DNA from: Lusitaniella coriacea LEGE 07157
Lineage (GTDB): Bacteria; Cyanobacteriota; Cyanobacteriia; Cyanobacteriales; Spirulinaceae
Length of the DNA stretch: 64,000 bases
Assembly: GCF_015207425.1 (NCBI RefSeq)
Contig: NZ_JADEWZ010000019.1
Span: forward strand, 42,899-106,898
Direction of reading: 5' to 3'
Made by a program: the position numbers and the translations under genes. Below, piece after piece: positions 46,606-54,565 of the stretch (position 1 is its first letter; every line of letters begins with the position of its first letter). The notes below the pieces were generated by a model. The model ran no database searches. It was given only the letters and a program-made list of their open reading frames with translations, and was not told the DNA's origin.

Positions 46606-48096
46606 TTAACTCCTCTGGGGAGTGGGAATCGAAATATCAACGGTTTTAATTGTTGAGTCCAAAGTACTCAATGGGGGTTGAATTGCTGAAGGATTCCCTA
46701 CAACTAAGGTTAGGATTTGGTCGGGTTTGAGGTATTTGTCCGCGATGCGCTGCACCTCTTCTGCTGTGACCGCTTTGACTGCCCGTTGATAGCGAAAGAT
46801 AAAGTCTGAGGGATAGTTGTAATATTCGTAACGCATCAGCCGCGAGAGGACTTGCTCGGAGTCTTGGAAATTGAAGACAAAGGAGTTGAGGATCGATTCT
46901 TTGGCGTAGGCGAGTTCTGCGGGAGTAATGGGTGCGGTGCGAATGCGTTCTAACTCCGATAAAACTGCTTGAATAAAGGGAACGGTTGCTTCGGAACGGG
47001 TTTGCCCTCCAGCGATGAAGATGCCGGGATAGTCGTATTGCGGACTCCAAAAGCCATAGGCAACGTAAGCTAGACCTTGGCGCGATCGCACTTCATTAAA
47101 CAAACGCCCGCCAAACCCATTCAGAACGCCATTGAGGACACTGAGAGCGGGATAATCGGGACTATCAAATAATCCGCCAATGTGACCCATTTGAATGTAA
47201 CTTTGGGTGAGTTGGGTCTGTTCGACGAAAAAGATGCCGTTGGGTTTGGATTGTGTGGCTTGGGGAATTGCGGGTAATGTTCGTTCGCGATCGCGCGTCC
47301 AGTCGCTAAAGGTTTCGGCGATCAGTTTTTTCATCTGTTCCGGCTGGAAATCGCCGACAATGCCTAACACCATGTTGTCGGGACGGAAGTAGGTTTGATG
47401 GAAGTTAATGAGGTCTTGGCGAGAGATATTGCTCAGGGTGTCGTACTCCACGGTACGGGCGTAGGGACTGGTATCCCCATAGAGGAGTTTGCGAAATTCC
47501 CGACGGGTAATGTCGTCGGGGTCATCATTGCGTCGCGCGATCGCGCCAGAAAATTGTGTCTTGGCTAAATCCAACTTATCCTGGGGGAATGCCGGAGCTT
47601 GCAGGACTTCCGCAAAGAGGTTGAAAACCCATTCGGTATCTTCGCTCAAAGCGCTAAAACCCGCACTTCCAGAATTTCGACCAATACTCGTTTCCACCAC
47701 TGCGGCGCGTTGTTCGAGCAATTCATTTAAAACATCGGAAGGGTGTTCTTCTGTTCCCCCCGCGCGCATTACGGTTCCGGTTAATTCTGCTAAACCCACT
47801 TTTTCAGAAGGTTCCCACCGCGCACCCGTGCGAATCAATGCGGTTCCACTCACCAAAGGTAATTCGCGATCTGGCATTAAGTACACCACCAAACCATTAT
47901 CCAGTTGATAGCGTTCGTATTCGGGGAGGGTGACCTCTTTGAGGGGGGGAAATTCGAGTTCGGTGTAATGTTGTGCCGTGGACGCGATCGCGGTTCCATG
48001 AGAAAAAACAACCAGCAAAATGGCAACAAAAGCCAGACTCAGCCAGCGTAGAGAAGAAAAAAGCGTTTTCAATGTTTGCCTAAAATCTATCTTCAT
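46606..48096 (-). CDS. M16-family zinc-peptidase-like protein, non-catalytic partner
   Basis: A 496-residue exported protein (signal-like TM at about residues 17-38). It has the paired domain fold of M16 peptidases, but the position of the HxxEH zinc motif reads KVGLAELTGTVMRAGG, so zinc ligands are missing. It therefore probably works with the catalytic M16 protein encoded 23 bp upstream (48120). Typical pairs form heterodimers that clip peptides in the periplasm. Its stop is in a MITE end. Confidence 0.88.
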   Translation of the reverse strand: MKIDFRQTLKTLFSSLRWLSLAFVAILLVVFSHGTAIASTAQHYTELEFPPLKEVTLPEYERYQLDNGLVVYLMPDRELPLVSGTALIRTGARWEPSEKVGLAELTGTVMRAGGTEEHPSDVLNELLEQRAAVVETSIGRNSGSAGFSALSEDTEWVFNLFAEVLQAPAFPQDKLDLAKTQFSGAIARRNDDPDDITRREFRKLLYGDTSPYARTVEYDTLSNISRQDLINFHQTYFRPDNMVLGIVGDFQPEQMKKLIAETFSDWTRDRERTLPAIPQATQSKPNGIFFVEQTQLTQSYIQMGHIGGLFDSPDYPALSVLNGVLNGFGGRLFNEVRSRQGLAYVAYGFWSPQYDYPGIFIAGGQTRSEATVPFIQAVLSELERIRTAPITPAELAYAKESILNSFVFNFQDSEQVLSRLMRYEYYNYPSDFIFRYQRAVKAVTAEEVQRIADKYLKPDQILTLVVGNPSAIQPPLSTLDSTIKTVDISIPTPQRS

Positions 48097-48119
48097 TGGA
48101 GACTTGAGAAGGAATGGGA

Positions 48120-49670
48120 TTACTTAGGAAGAATGCGTCCGATGGTGCGGTTTTCCGGCGTGAAGGTTTGTTGCGCCACCCGTTGAATATCCGATGGCGC
48201 GACCGCAGCAATGCGATCGAGTTGCTCGAATAAACTACGCCAATCTCCGGTTTTCACTTGATACTCTGCAAGCAACTGCGCCATCCCCATATTGGAATCG
48301 AGGGTTCGCAGTAAGGATGCTCTCGCTTGGGTTTTCACGCGATCGAGTTCTTTTTCGGTGACGGGTTCATCTTTTAAGCGATCGAGTTCTTCCCGCAAAG
48401 CAGCAGCCACTTCCTCGATCGCGCGATCCGGTGCGCTCAAAGCATAAAATAGCATCAAATTGGGATATTTATCCCCCGGAAATCCATTGATTCCCTGTGC
48501 TGTCAGCGCCACCTGTTTCCCTTCAACCAAGGATTTATACAAGCGCGAAGTCCGTCCGTTACTCAGCAAAGCAGACATCAACTCGTAGGCGGCGTTATCG
48601 GGAGACTGAATCGAAGGACGATGGTAGCCTTCGAGATACCAGGGTTGCGAGTCGAGTCTTAAGGTCACTTCCTTCGTGGATTGTTGCGGCGGTTCCACCG
48701 CTTCAACACCAGACGGTTCGGGTTTTGCAGGATACGCACCGAAATACGTTTGAGCCAGGGTTTTCACTCGTGCGGGGTTGACATCGCCAACAATCGCAAT
48801 GGTAAGTTTGCTGGGAATGTAGTGGGTTTCAAAAAAGGTCTGAATATCGTCCCGCGTCAGATTGCGAATATCATCGTCATACCCAATCACCGGACGCTTG
48901 TAAGGATGAACCTGATAGGCTTTATCCAAAAAAGCCTCGATCGTTTGACCGATGGGCGAATTATCGGTGCGCAATCGTCGTTCTTCGAGAATCACTTGTT
49001 TTTCTTTATAAAATTCTCGGAAAACGGGATCGAGAAAGCGTTCGGCTTCCAAGGACATCCACAATTCGAGTTTGTTGGAGGGAAGACTGTAAAAGTAAAT
49101 GGTGTAATCGGTGGAAGTAGCCGCGTTTACTCCCACGCCGCCTGCGGTTTCTACAATTTGACCAAATTCATTTTGCTTGACGTATTGGGTGGCTTCAGAC
49201 TCCACTCGTTCAAATTCCGCTTCGAGTCGTTCGACTTCTGCGGTTTGGTTTGATGCTTTTGCCTGTTGAAGCTCTGCAAACAGTTCGTCTAAGCGATCCA
49301 GATATTCCTTTTCTGCGGCATAATCCTTCGTCCCAATTTTGCTCGTTCCTTTAAACGCCAAGTGTTCGAGGAAATGTGCCGCGCCGGTTTTGCCGTCAGG
49401 TTCATCTACACCACCCACATCGGCATAAGTAACAAATGATACAACTGGTGCTTCGTGGCGTTCGAGGACAATGAACTTCATGCCATTGTCTAATTTAAAT
49501 TCGGTCACGTTTTTAATAACGCGATCGAGATAGGGTTGGATGGATTGAGTCGGCGTGGGTGGAAGTCGCTGCGCGATCGCGCGAGGGGGAACTCCACTCC
49601 AAATCAAAAGAACAATCCCCAGAAAGACAATAACCTGGGTTTGCCCAAGGATGCGCTTTAACCATCCCAT
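48120..49670 (-). CDS. M16-family zinc metallopeptidase, catalytic subunit
   Basis: A 516-residue exported peptidase from ATG 49670; the frame remains open up to 49874, but the extra residues are Arg/Lys-rich and unlikely. Signal peptide at about residues 1-33 (LGQTQVIVFLGIVLLIWSG...AIAQ). The zinc motif HFLEHLAFKG and downstream glutamate (VNAATSTDYTIYF region) are present, so it is active. The adjacent gene (46606) encodes an inactive partner. Confidence 0.88.
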   Translation of the reverse strand: MGWLKRILGQTQVIVFLGIVLLIWSGVPPRAIAQRLPPTPTQSIQPYLDRVIKNVTEFKLDNGMKFIVLERHEAPVVSFVTYADVGGVDEPDGKTGAAHFLEHLAFKGTSKIGTKDYAAEKEYLDRLDELFAELQQAKASNQTAEVERLEAEFERVESEATQYVKQNEFGQIVETAGGVGVNAATSTDYTIYFYSLPSNKLELWMSLEAERFLDPVFREFYKEKQVILEERRLRTDNSPIGQTIEAFLDKAYQVHPYKRPVIGYDDDIRNLTRDDIQTFFETHYIPSKLTIAIVGDVNPARVKTLAQTYFGAYPAKPEPSGVEAVEPPQQSTKEVTLRLDSQPWYLEGYHRPSIQSPDNAAYELMSALLSNGRTSRLYKSLVEGKQVALTAQGINGFPGDKYPNLMLFYALSAPDRAIEEVAAALREELDRLKDEPVTEKELDRVKTQARASLLRTLDSNMGMAQLLAEYQVKTGDWRSLFEQLDRIAAVAPSDIQRVAQQTFTPENRTIGRILPK

Positions 49671-49948
49671 TAAGCTTTTTTCAATCCAAATGAGGTGCAG
49701 AATGACTAAATGCAAGAATTGGCTCATACGATTGTAATAAACGTTATTCTCTTCAGGATATCGATTCGATCGTCGAATTGGGTAGCACCCTATTGTCGCT
49801 TTGCGAGCATTTAGCTTCTTACGCGATCGGATAAAGCGAGGCTTTCTCGCCATCCCCCACGCGCTATCAGCCATCAGATGCCAGCAAAAACTTACGCCTA
49901 ATGTAAATTAGAGTCGCTAAACCCACATTCTACTGTATCTATCTCCCC

Positions 49949-49968
49949 TCTCCCAGGTTTGGGAGAGG
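49949..49968. repeat. Hairpin repeat CTCTCCC-GGTTT-GGGAGAG
   Basis: A 7-bp stem (CTCTCCC/GGGAGAG) around AGGTTT, a short palindrome widespread in cyanobacterial genomes. The adjoining 49967-49982 (GGACGCAAGCCGACCT) recurs inverted at 46428-46443. Confidence 0.6.
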
Positions 49969-50041
49969 ACGCAAGCCGACCTTAATGGGGGTGAGGGCTT
50001 TGTCCTCGTCAACACCTACGAGCTGACGGCTGATAGCCGAT

Positions 50042-50090
50042 CGCTGAATGCTTAAATGAGATTGACACTCCTCAGCCTAAAGGCGTGAGG
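50042..50090 (-). ncRNA. Putative omega-RNA 3' end (IS200/IS605 right end) and guide position
   Basis: Reading with tnpB, CCTCACGCCTTTAGGCTGAGG (50070-50090) is a stem-loop that includes the TAG stop. It is followed by AGTGTCAA, the usual right-end border (near 50062), and then flanking DNA at the guide position (50042-50061). This is how IS605-type omega-RNAs end. The scaffold is inferred from family knowledge; expression is unknown. Confidence 0.55.
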
Positions 50091-50600
50091 ATTCTTCCTT
50101 CATTGACCCGGCTTGTTTGGACAGGTTTTCACCAATCCAAATAGAGGCTAAATCTCCAGAAGCGTTTGTTCCGGTATGCCCTACCGTACTTAAGGCTTTG
50201 TTCAGGATGTTAATAGCGGCGTTATGATCGCGGTCTAAAGTACATCCACACTGACACGCATGGGTACGAGTACTCAATGACTTCTTGACCGTTGTCCCAC
50301 AACTAGAGCAGTCTTGAGAAGTGTACGCCGGATTAACCGCAACGGTTACCTTACCGAACACTTTCCCGTAGCGCTCTAGCCACGTCCTGAACTGATACCA
50401 ACCCACATCATTAATCGACTTAGCGAGACAGTGATTTTTCACCAAATTCCGTACTCTCAAGTCTTCGTAGGCTATCAAATCGTTAGATTGAACAACGCAC
50501 CTCGCCAGCTTTACGGCGTGGTCTTTGCGTTGCCTACTTATCTTGAGGTGCTGTCTGGCAAGTTGATTGATGGCTTTGGAGCGGTTGGCAGAGCCTTTCT

Positions 50601-50634
50601 TCTTGCTCCGGGCATAGTCTGAGGAAACCTCAGA
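50601..50634. repeat. Palindromic small repeat in tnpB, copy 1
   Basis: TCTGAGGAAACCTCAGA at 50618-50634, preceded by CTTGCTCCG (50602-50610), a layout shared with 51040-51072. In frame it encodes SEVSSD followed by ...RSK. Confidence 0.85.
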
Positions 50635-51039
50635 ATGTCCGGTGCGCTTCTTGCGAGAAACGCGACGTTGATAAAACTTCATGCGCTCCTCACCCAAGCG
50701 ATAAAATCGAGGATTGGGTTCTGCATTGCCGTTGGAGTCGGTGTAGAACTCCTTCAATCCAACATCTAACCCGATGGCATTGCCGCTCGGTTCAATAGTT
50801 TCTGTTCGCTCTACTCTGACGCAGAACTGAACATAGTACCCATCGGCACGGCGAACAATGCGAACGCGCTTAATCTGGTCGATATCGTAGAAGTGGAGGT
50901 CGTAGCCTCCCTTAAGTTTTAACCGTCCAATTCCTTTCTTGTCAGTAAAAGTGATGTGTTTGCGGGTATCAGATAGCTTCCAACCACTTGTTTTATACTC
51001 GACGGAGCGCGCGTTCTTCCTAAACTTCGGATAGCCCTG

Positions 51040-51072
51040 CTTGCTCCGTCCCCAATCCGAGGAAACCTCGGA
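51040..51072. repeat. Palindromic small repeat in tnpB, copy 2
   Basis: TCCGAGGAAACCTCGGA at 51056-51072, preceded by CTTGCTCCG (51040-51048). The arm bases differ from copy 1 (TCT/AGA against TCC/GGA) but remain complementary. In frame it also encodes SEVSSD...RSK. Confidence 0.85.
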
Positions 51073-51125
51073 GAAAGCAGGAATTTTTGTAAAGCTTTCG
51101 TAGCGATCGCGCTTTCTTATACGAG

Positions 51126-51147
51126 AATGGCGATACCGCTCGCCATT
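51126..51147. promoter_or_regulatory. Inverted repeat, candidate TetR operator
   Basis: AATGGCGA and TCGCCATT, 8-bp perfect arms with a 6-bp centre, end 13 bp before the TetR start codon. TetR regulators often bind palindromes overlapping their own promoters. Binding is inferred. Confidence 0.45.
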
Positions 51148-51160
51148 TCTTGATAAAACT

Positions 51161-51787
51161 ATGCAAGTTTTCCATCGACGCTCCTTAGACGAATCGCCGA
51201 CAGAAGAGGATACGCGCACGCGAATTAGTAAGGCGGCTTTGCGTTTATTTTCTCGTAAAGGATACGAAGCAACAACAACGAAAGATTTAGCCGCAGCAGC
51301 AGGGGTTGCGGAAGGAACGCTATTTCGGCATTTCGCTAACAAGAAATCGATTTTAATTGAAGTGGCAACCAAAGGATGGGTCGAAATTCTCACGGATTTG
51401 CTGACGGAATTAAGCGAGATGGGAAGCTATAAAGCAGTTGCACAGGTGATGCGGCGGCGGATGCTCCGAATGCAAGAAAGTAGCGATCTGATGCGGGTTT
51501 GCTTTATGGAAGCACAGTTTCATCCGGAGTTGCGCGATCGCATTCAATCGGAAGTGATTGCCAAAATGACGGATGTGGCGGAGGCATTTTTCCAGACGGC
51601 AATGGATCGTGGGGTTTATCGGAAAACCAACCCTAAGATTGTAGCGCAGGTCTTTTTGGGAATGTTCGCGATCGCGGGATTTTCCGATCGCACAATTATC
51701 GATCCGACAGCTTCTCCCCAAACAATGCAGGAAATGGCGGAGGGGATTGCAGATATCTTTTTACACGGAGTACTCCCTAGGGAGTGA
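51161..51787 (+). CDS. TetR/AcrR-family transcriptional regulator
   Basis: A 208-residue repressor. The HTH (about residues 20-66) reads RISKAALRLFSRKGYEATTT, KDLAAAAGVAEGTLFRHF, a canonical TetR DNA-binding domain; the C-terminal helical ligand domain follows. It lies between the truncated tnpB and an ABC ATPase gene of opposite strand. The ligand is unknown. The stop codon TGA (51785-51787) is followed immediately by TAAGCT of a MITE. Confidence 0.92.
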   Translation: MQVFHRRSLDESPTEEDTRTRISKAALRLFSRKGYEATTTKDLAAAAGVAEGTLFRHFANKKSILIEVATKGWVEILTDLLTELSEMGSYKAVAQVMRRRMLRMQESSDLMRVCFMEAQFHPELRDRIQSEVIAKMTDVAEAFFQTAMDRGVYRKTNPKIVAQVFLGMFAIAGFSDRTIIDPTASPQTMQEMAEGIADIFLHGVLPRE

Positions 51788-52001
51788 TAAGCTTCTATGC
51801 ATTTAAATTGTGAATGAGGCTGACACGGGGACACAGTGATGACTGAATGATTGATAACTGAAAAAAACTATTCCCTATTCCCTATTCCCTATTCCCTGAT
51901 GACTGATGACGGTTAAGGTGATAACTGAAGCAGTGCGGTGAGGGATTGAAGGCTTTGATACAGAGCGTTCGATACCCAATTTGAATGTGTTTTAGCTTAT
52001 C
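51788..52001. mobile_element. TAAGCT-ended MITE-like element, copy C (214 bp)
   Basis: It begins TAAGCTTCTATGCATTTAAA and ends TTGAATGTGTTTTAGCTTA; the two ends share 17 of 23 positions as inverted repeat. It contains four TATTCCC heptamers at 51869-51896 and sits in the orientation of copy A, opposite to copy B. It starts directly after the TetR stop codon. Confidence 0.83.
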
Positions 52002-52040
52002 AAACCGAATGACAGCATTCCTTGAGTTGATACGCTCTAT

Positions 52041-52802
52041 TTAGCTCGATTCGAGGGAAAATGCCGTATGAATTTCATCTGGACTCAGGTTGTTGTGTAT
52101 GACTTTTCCATCTTGAAACCAGACAATTCGTTGGGTGAGGCGAGCCACTTCCGCTTCGTGGGTGACGAGGATTGCGGTAATTCCTGACGCATTGAGTTCG
52201 GCAAACAGTTCCATCACATCTTGGGTGGTGCGAGAATCGAGCGCGCCTGTGGGTTCGTCTGCCAGTAAGAGTAGAGGATTATTAACAATTGCTCGCGCGA
52301 TCGCGACGCGCTGTTGTTGTCCCCCAGAAAGCTCGGTGGGTTTGTTTTTGAGACGATCCTTTAACCCCACTCTCACCAAAGCTTCTGTCGCGCGATCGCG
52401 CCGTTCGCGATCGGGTAAACCCGCATAAATCATTGGCAGCATCACATTTTCCAACGCCGTGAGTTGCGAAAGCAGGTGAAACTGCTGAAAAACAAAGCCA
52501 ATTTTTCGATTGCGAATTTCAGCTAAATCCGTCTCCGGTAGCTGCGCCACATCCAAATTATCGAGGTAGTAGCGTCCGGCAGTGGGTCTGTCGAGGCAAC
52601 CAATAGTATTCATTGCCGTGGATTTTCCCGAACCCGACGCGCCCATAATCGAGCAGTATTCGCCCTGTTCGACAATTAAGTTCACCCCATCAAGGGCATG
52701 AATTGCCATCTCTCCACTGCCATAGACTTTGGTGATTTCTTCTAAGCGAACAATGACGGATTTATGGCGTTCGGGGAGGGGGGAAGCATTTGGAGGAATC
52801 AT
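52041..52802 (-). CDS. ABC transporter ATP-binding protein, MacB/LolD/DevA-type
   Basis: A 253-residue ATPase. Walker A GASGSGKST (about 54-62), Q-loop in VFQQFHLL, signature LSGGQQQRVAIARAI (about 158-172), Walker B LLLADEPTGALD and H-loop VTHE are all present. The sequence groups with MacB/LolD/DevA ATPases that energise export of lipids, peptides or glycolipids together with a permease and a membrane-fusion protein. Those partners are not in this window on this side. The TetR regulator nearby could control it. Confidence 0.92.
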   Translation of the reverse strand: MIPPNASPLPERHKSVIVRLEEITKVYGSGEMAIHALDGVNLIVEQGEYCSIMGASGSGKSTAMNTIGCLDRPTAGRYYLDNLDVAQLPETDLAEIRNRKIGFVFQQFHLLSQLTALENVMLPMIYAGLPDRERRDRATEALVRVGLKDRLKNKPTELSGGQQQRVAIARAIVNNPLLLLADEPTGALDSRTTQDVMELFAELNASGITAILVTHEAEVARLTQRIVWFQDGKVIHNNLSPDEIHTAFSLESS

Positions 52803-52867
52803 GCAATTATGAATTCTTAAATTACGCCTTGCTTCGCATCAAATAAAACCCTCAACTTGCAAATGAA

Positions 52868-52939
52868 AGCTGGTGACAAGATTTGAACTTGCGACCGGCT
52901 GATTACAAATCAGCTGCTCTACCCCTGAGCTACACCAGC
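52868..52939 (-). tRNA. tRNA-Thr (anticodon TGT)
   Basis: Reading the minus strand, a 72-nt cloverleaf forms: acceptor GCTGGTG/CACCAGC, D-arm GCTC...GAGC, anticodon stem GCTGA/TCAGC with loop TTTGTAA (anticodon TGT), and T-arm GCAAG-TTCAAAT-CTTGT. CCA is not encoded. Anticodon UGU reads ACA/ACG threonine codons. Confidence 0.93.
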
Positions 52940-53055
52940 ATCTACAAAATAAGGATAACAAAATTTGGGGAATTTAGAGATCGGAAATGGGGGAGCGAAT
53001 CAATCTTTCCCCTTTTTTCGCAATTTTAAAAAGCTCTGCTTTCAGCAGCACTCCG

Positions 53056-53700
53056 TTAAGCCATATTGCTCTCAATTGCCCAACGTGCTAACTCCGTCCG
53101 ATTGTGAAGGCTTGTTTTATTAAGCATATTCGAGACGTGACTTTCCACCGTTCGCTGACTCACCTCAAGCTTCTTGGCGATATCGCGGTTCGCCAATCCT
53201 TGAGCCACCAACTGAACGACTTTCAATTCAGTTGGGGTTAATTCCACATTATCGGGAACTTTGATTTTTTGCGTGATATCAATCCCTTTGCTGTGGCGAA
53301 TGAGGCGATTTGCTTGTTTCAAGGATGATTCGACTTGTGCGACTAACTCTTCTGGTTCAAAAGGTTTGACCATATACACGTCCGCACCGGTACTCAATCC
53401 TTTAACCCGATCTTGACTTTGACCCTTTGCAGAGAGGAAAAGTACGGGAATCCAACTGATTTTGGGGTCTTTCCGGACGTGTTCGACTAAGGTATAGCCA
53501 TCCATTTCTGGCATCATCACGTCGCAAATAATCATGTCTGGAACGTGATGCTCCAAAATTTCCAATGCTTCCCGACCATTTTCAGCGGCGATCACCTCAT
53601 AGCCTCTAAACTCTAAATAGTCCTTGACCAACAAAATTAAGTTGGGGTCATCGTCGATCAGCAATAGTTGCTTGTTATCTTTGCGAGCGTTATCTTTCAT
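53056..53700 (-). CDS. rre1: Response regulator, NarL/FixJ type (Rre1/Ycf29-like)
   Basis: A 214-residue regulator from ATG 53700 (GTG 53709 would add three). The receiver domain (about 10-125) has DDD, the phospho-acceptor in ICDVMMPEMDGY and the KPFEPEEL lysine; the LuxR-type HTH is at about 150-210 (LTPTELKVVQLVAQGLANRD). Near-verbatim resemblance to cyanobacterial Rre1 and chloroplast Ycf29 in the receiver supports the symbol. Rre1 helps regulate stress genes including heat-shock genes. The partner kinase is elsewhere. Confidence 0.85.
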   Translation of the reverse strand: MKDNARKDNKQLLLIDDDPNLILLVKDYLEFRGYEVIAAENGREALEILEHHVPDMIICDVMMPEMDGYTLVEHVRKDPKISWIPVLFLSAKGQSQDRVKGLSTGADVYMVKPFEPEELVAQVESSLKQANRLIRHSKGIDITQKIKVPDNVELTPTELKVVQLVAQGLANRDIAKKLEVSQRTVESHVSNMLNKTSLHNRTELARWAIESNMA

Positions 53701-53759
53701 GGGCGACACTCTATGTGAATCTGGCGTTGGTGAATTTGCGTCTTTATACTTCTACTGTA

Positions 53760-54287
53760 CTAATTATCTACGAATTGGCAAGGATCGAGGTTTGAGTCCG
53801 GAGGTTTTTCTGTGGTGAAGGTTTTTGTTTTCTCTGCATTGAGAGATTCAACCCCAGGAACTGCGGCGTTTTGGTGAAGGGGACGAATGTGAAATACGTA
53901 TTCTTCTACTATTTTGTTTCCAATCAGATGTTCTTGGATGATCCGCTCGATCGCGTCTGGGGTCGCATTGCAATACCATACTCCGTCGGGATAAACCAAT
54001 AGAATGGGGCCGGCGACACACAGGCGGAGGCAGTTGGCTTTGGTGCGAAAAATACAATGCCCGTCCGTATTTTGGGTTGAATCGAGTTCTAATTCTTTTA
54101 AGCGCCGTTTAAGGTAGTCCCAGGCTTCGATGCTAACGGATTTGGGACAACATTTCGGTTTGGTTTGATCCGCACAGAGGAAGAGATGTCGCTGGATGCG
54201 ATGCAATCCTAAGTTTTGTACTTCAGTGGCTAAGGCGTTTTGTTGAGTCTCGATCATCGGAGTTATGGGTTGGGGAGGAATTGTCAC
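53760..54287 (-). CDS. Thioredoxin-like [2Fe-2S] ferredoxin-family protein
   Basis: A 175-residue protein. [16 protein letters not shown] (about residues 34-49) and CLRLCVAGP (about 86-94) provide four cysteines in the pattern of the thioredoxin-like [2Fe-2S] ferredoxin family. The C-terminal extension (about 120-175) is variable and Asp/Glu/Lys-rich. The protein may transfer electrons or sense iron; function is unassigned. It is in the same orientation as rre1, 51 bp upstream. Confidence 0.88.
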   Translation of the reverse strand: MTIPPQPITPMIETQQNALATEVQNLGLHRIQRHLFLCADQTKPKCCPKSVSIEAWDYLKRRLKELELDSTQNTDGHCIFRTKANCLRLCVAGPILLVYPDGVWYCNATPDAIERIIQEHLIGNKIVEEYVFHIRPLHQNAAVPGVESLNAEKTKTFTTEKPPDSNLDPCQFVDN

Positions 54288-54565
54288 TTGTCCCCATAAA
54301 TAAAGGAGCAGAGTTTAATCTCTTCACTCATTGATTGGCGGTGAGATAGAGAACTCCTTGGGAGGAATTTTATTCTATCTTAATGCCCTTGAGTGGTTTG
54401 AGCTTGAACTCTGCTCTGACTATGCCCCTAAGCAAAAGCTAAGGATATCTACGCTTGTTTCAGTATATCGGTTAATTCAAAAAATGGGGCATTTTTTTCA
54501 CAAGTTTTTCACGTTTTTTACACAGTTGTGATGAAAAGCCCTTTGTGGCGTGCAGTTAAAGCATT

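Larger units (their letters stand above)
46195..46608. mobile_element. TAAGCT-ended MITE-like element, copy B (414 bp)
   Basis: It runs from TAAGCTAAAACACATTCAAA (46195) to ATGCACAACAGCTTA (46608). It is the largest copy, holding 11 GGGAATA heptamers (46298-46374) and a nested palindrome (46460-46480). It lies between convergent genes: the crp-like stop is 7 bp to the left, and the right terminus (TTA 46606-46608) is the stop codon of the M16 protein. Orientation is inverted relative to copies A and C. Confidence 0.82.
50077..51108 (-). pseudogene. tnpB: IS200/IS605-family TnpB, 5'-truncated, with in-frame palindromic insertions
   Basis: TnpB is an RNA-guided nuclease. The visible homology starts near 51108 (KIP...GYPKFRKNARSVEYKTSGW) and continues to the natural end. 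All RuvC acids (GLDVGLKEF, IAYEDLRV, DRDHNAAINI) and the zinc ribbon (CSSCG...CQCGC) are intact. The N-terminal region of normal TnpB (about 80-90 residues) is missing; the DNA there is a TetR promoter and gene. Two insertions of SEVSSD-type residues (at 50601-50634 and 51040-51072) lie in the frame. No tnpA is present. Confidence 0.85.

Noticed and set aside
49671..49874. Extra N-terminal residues of the M16 peptidase
   Set aside because: Arg/Lys-rich with no signal character; the signal peptide begins at 49670.
51109..51393. N-terminal extension of the tnpB frame
   Set aside because: It is antisense to the clear TetR gene and shows no TnpB-like residues, so it is chance openness.
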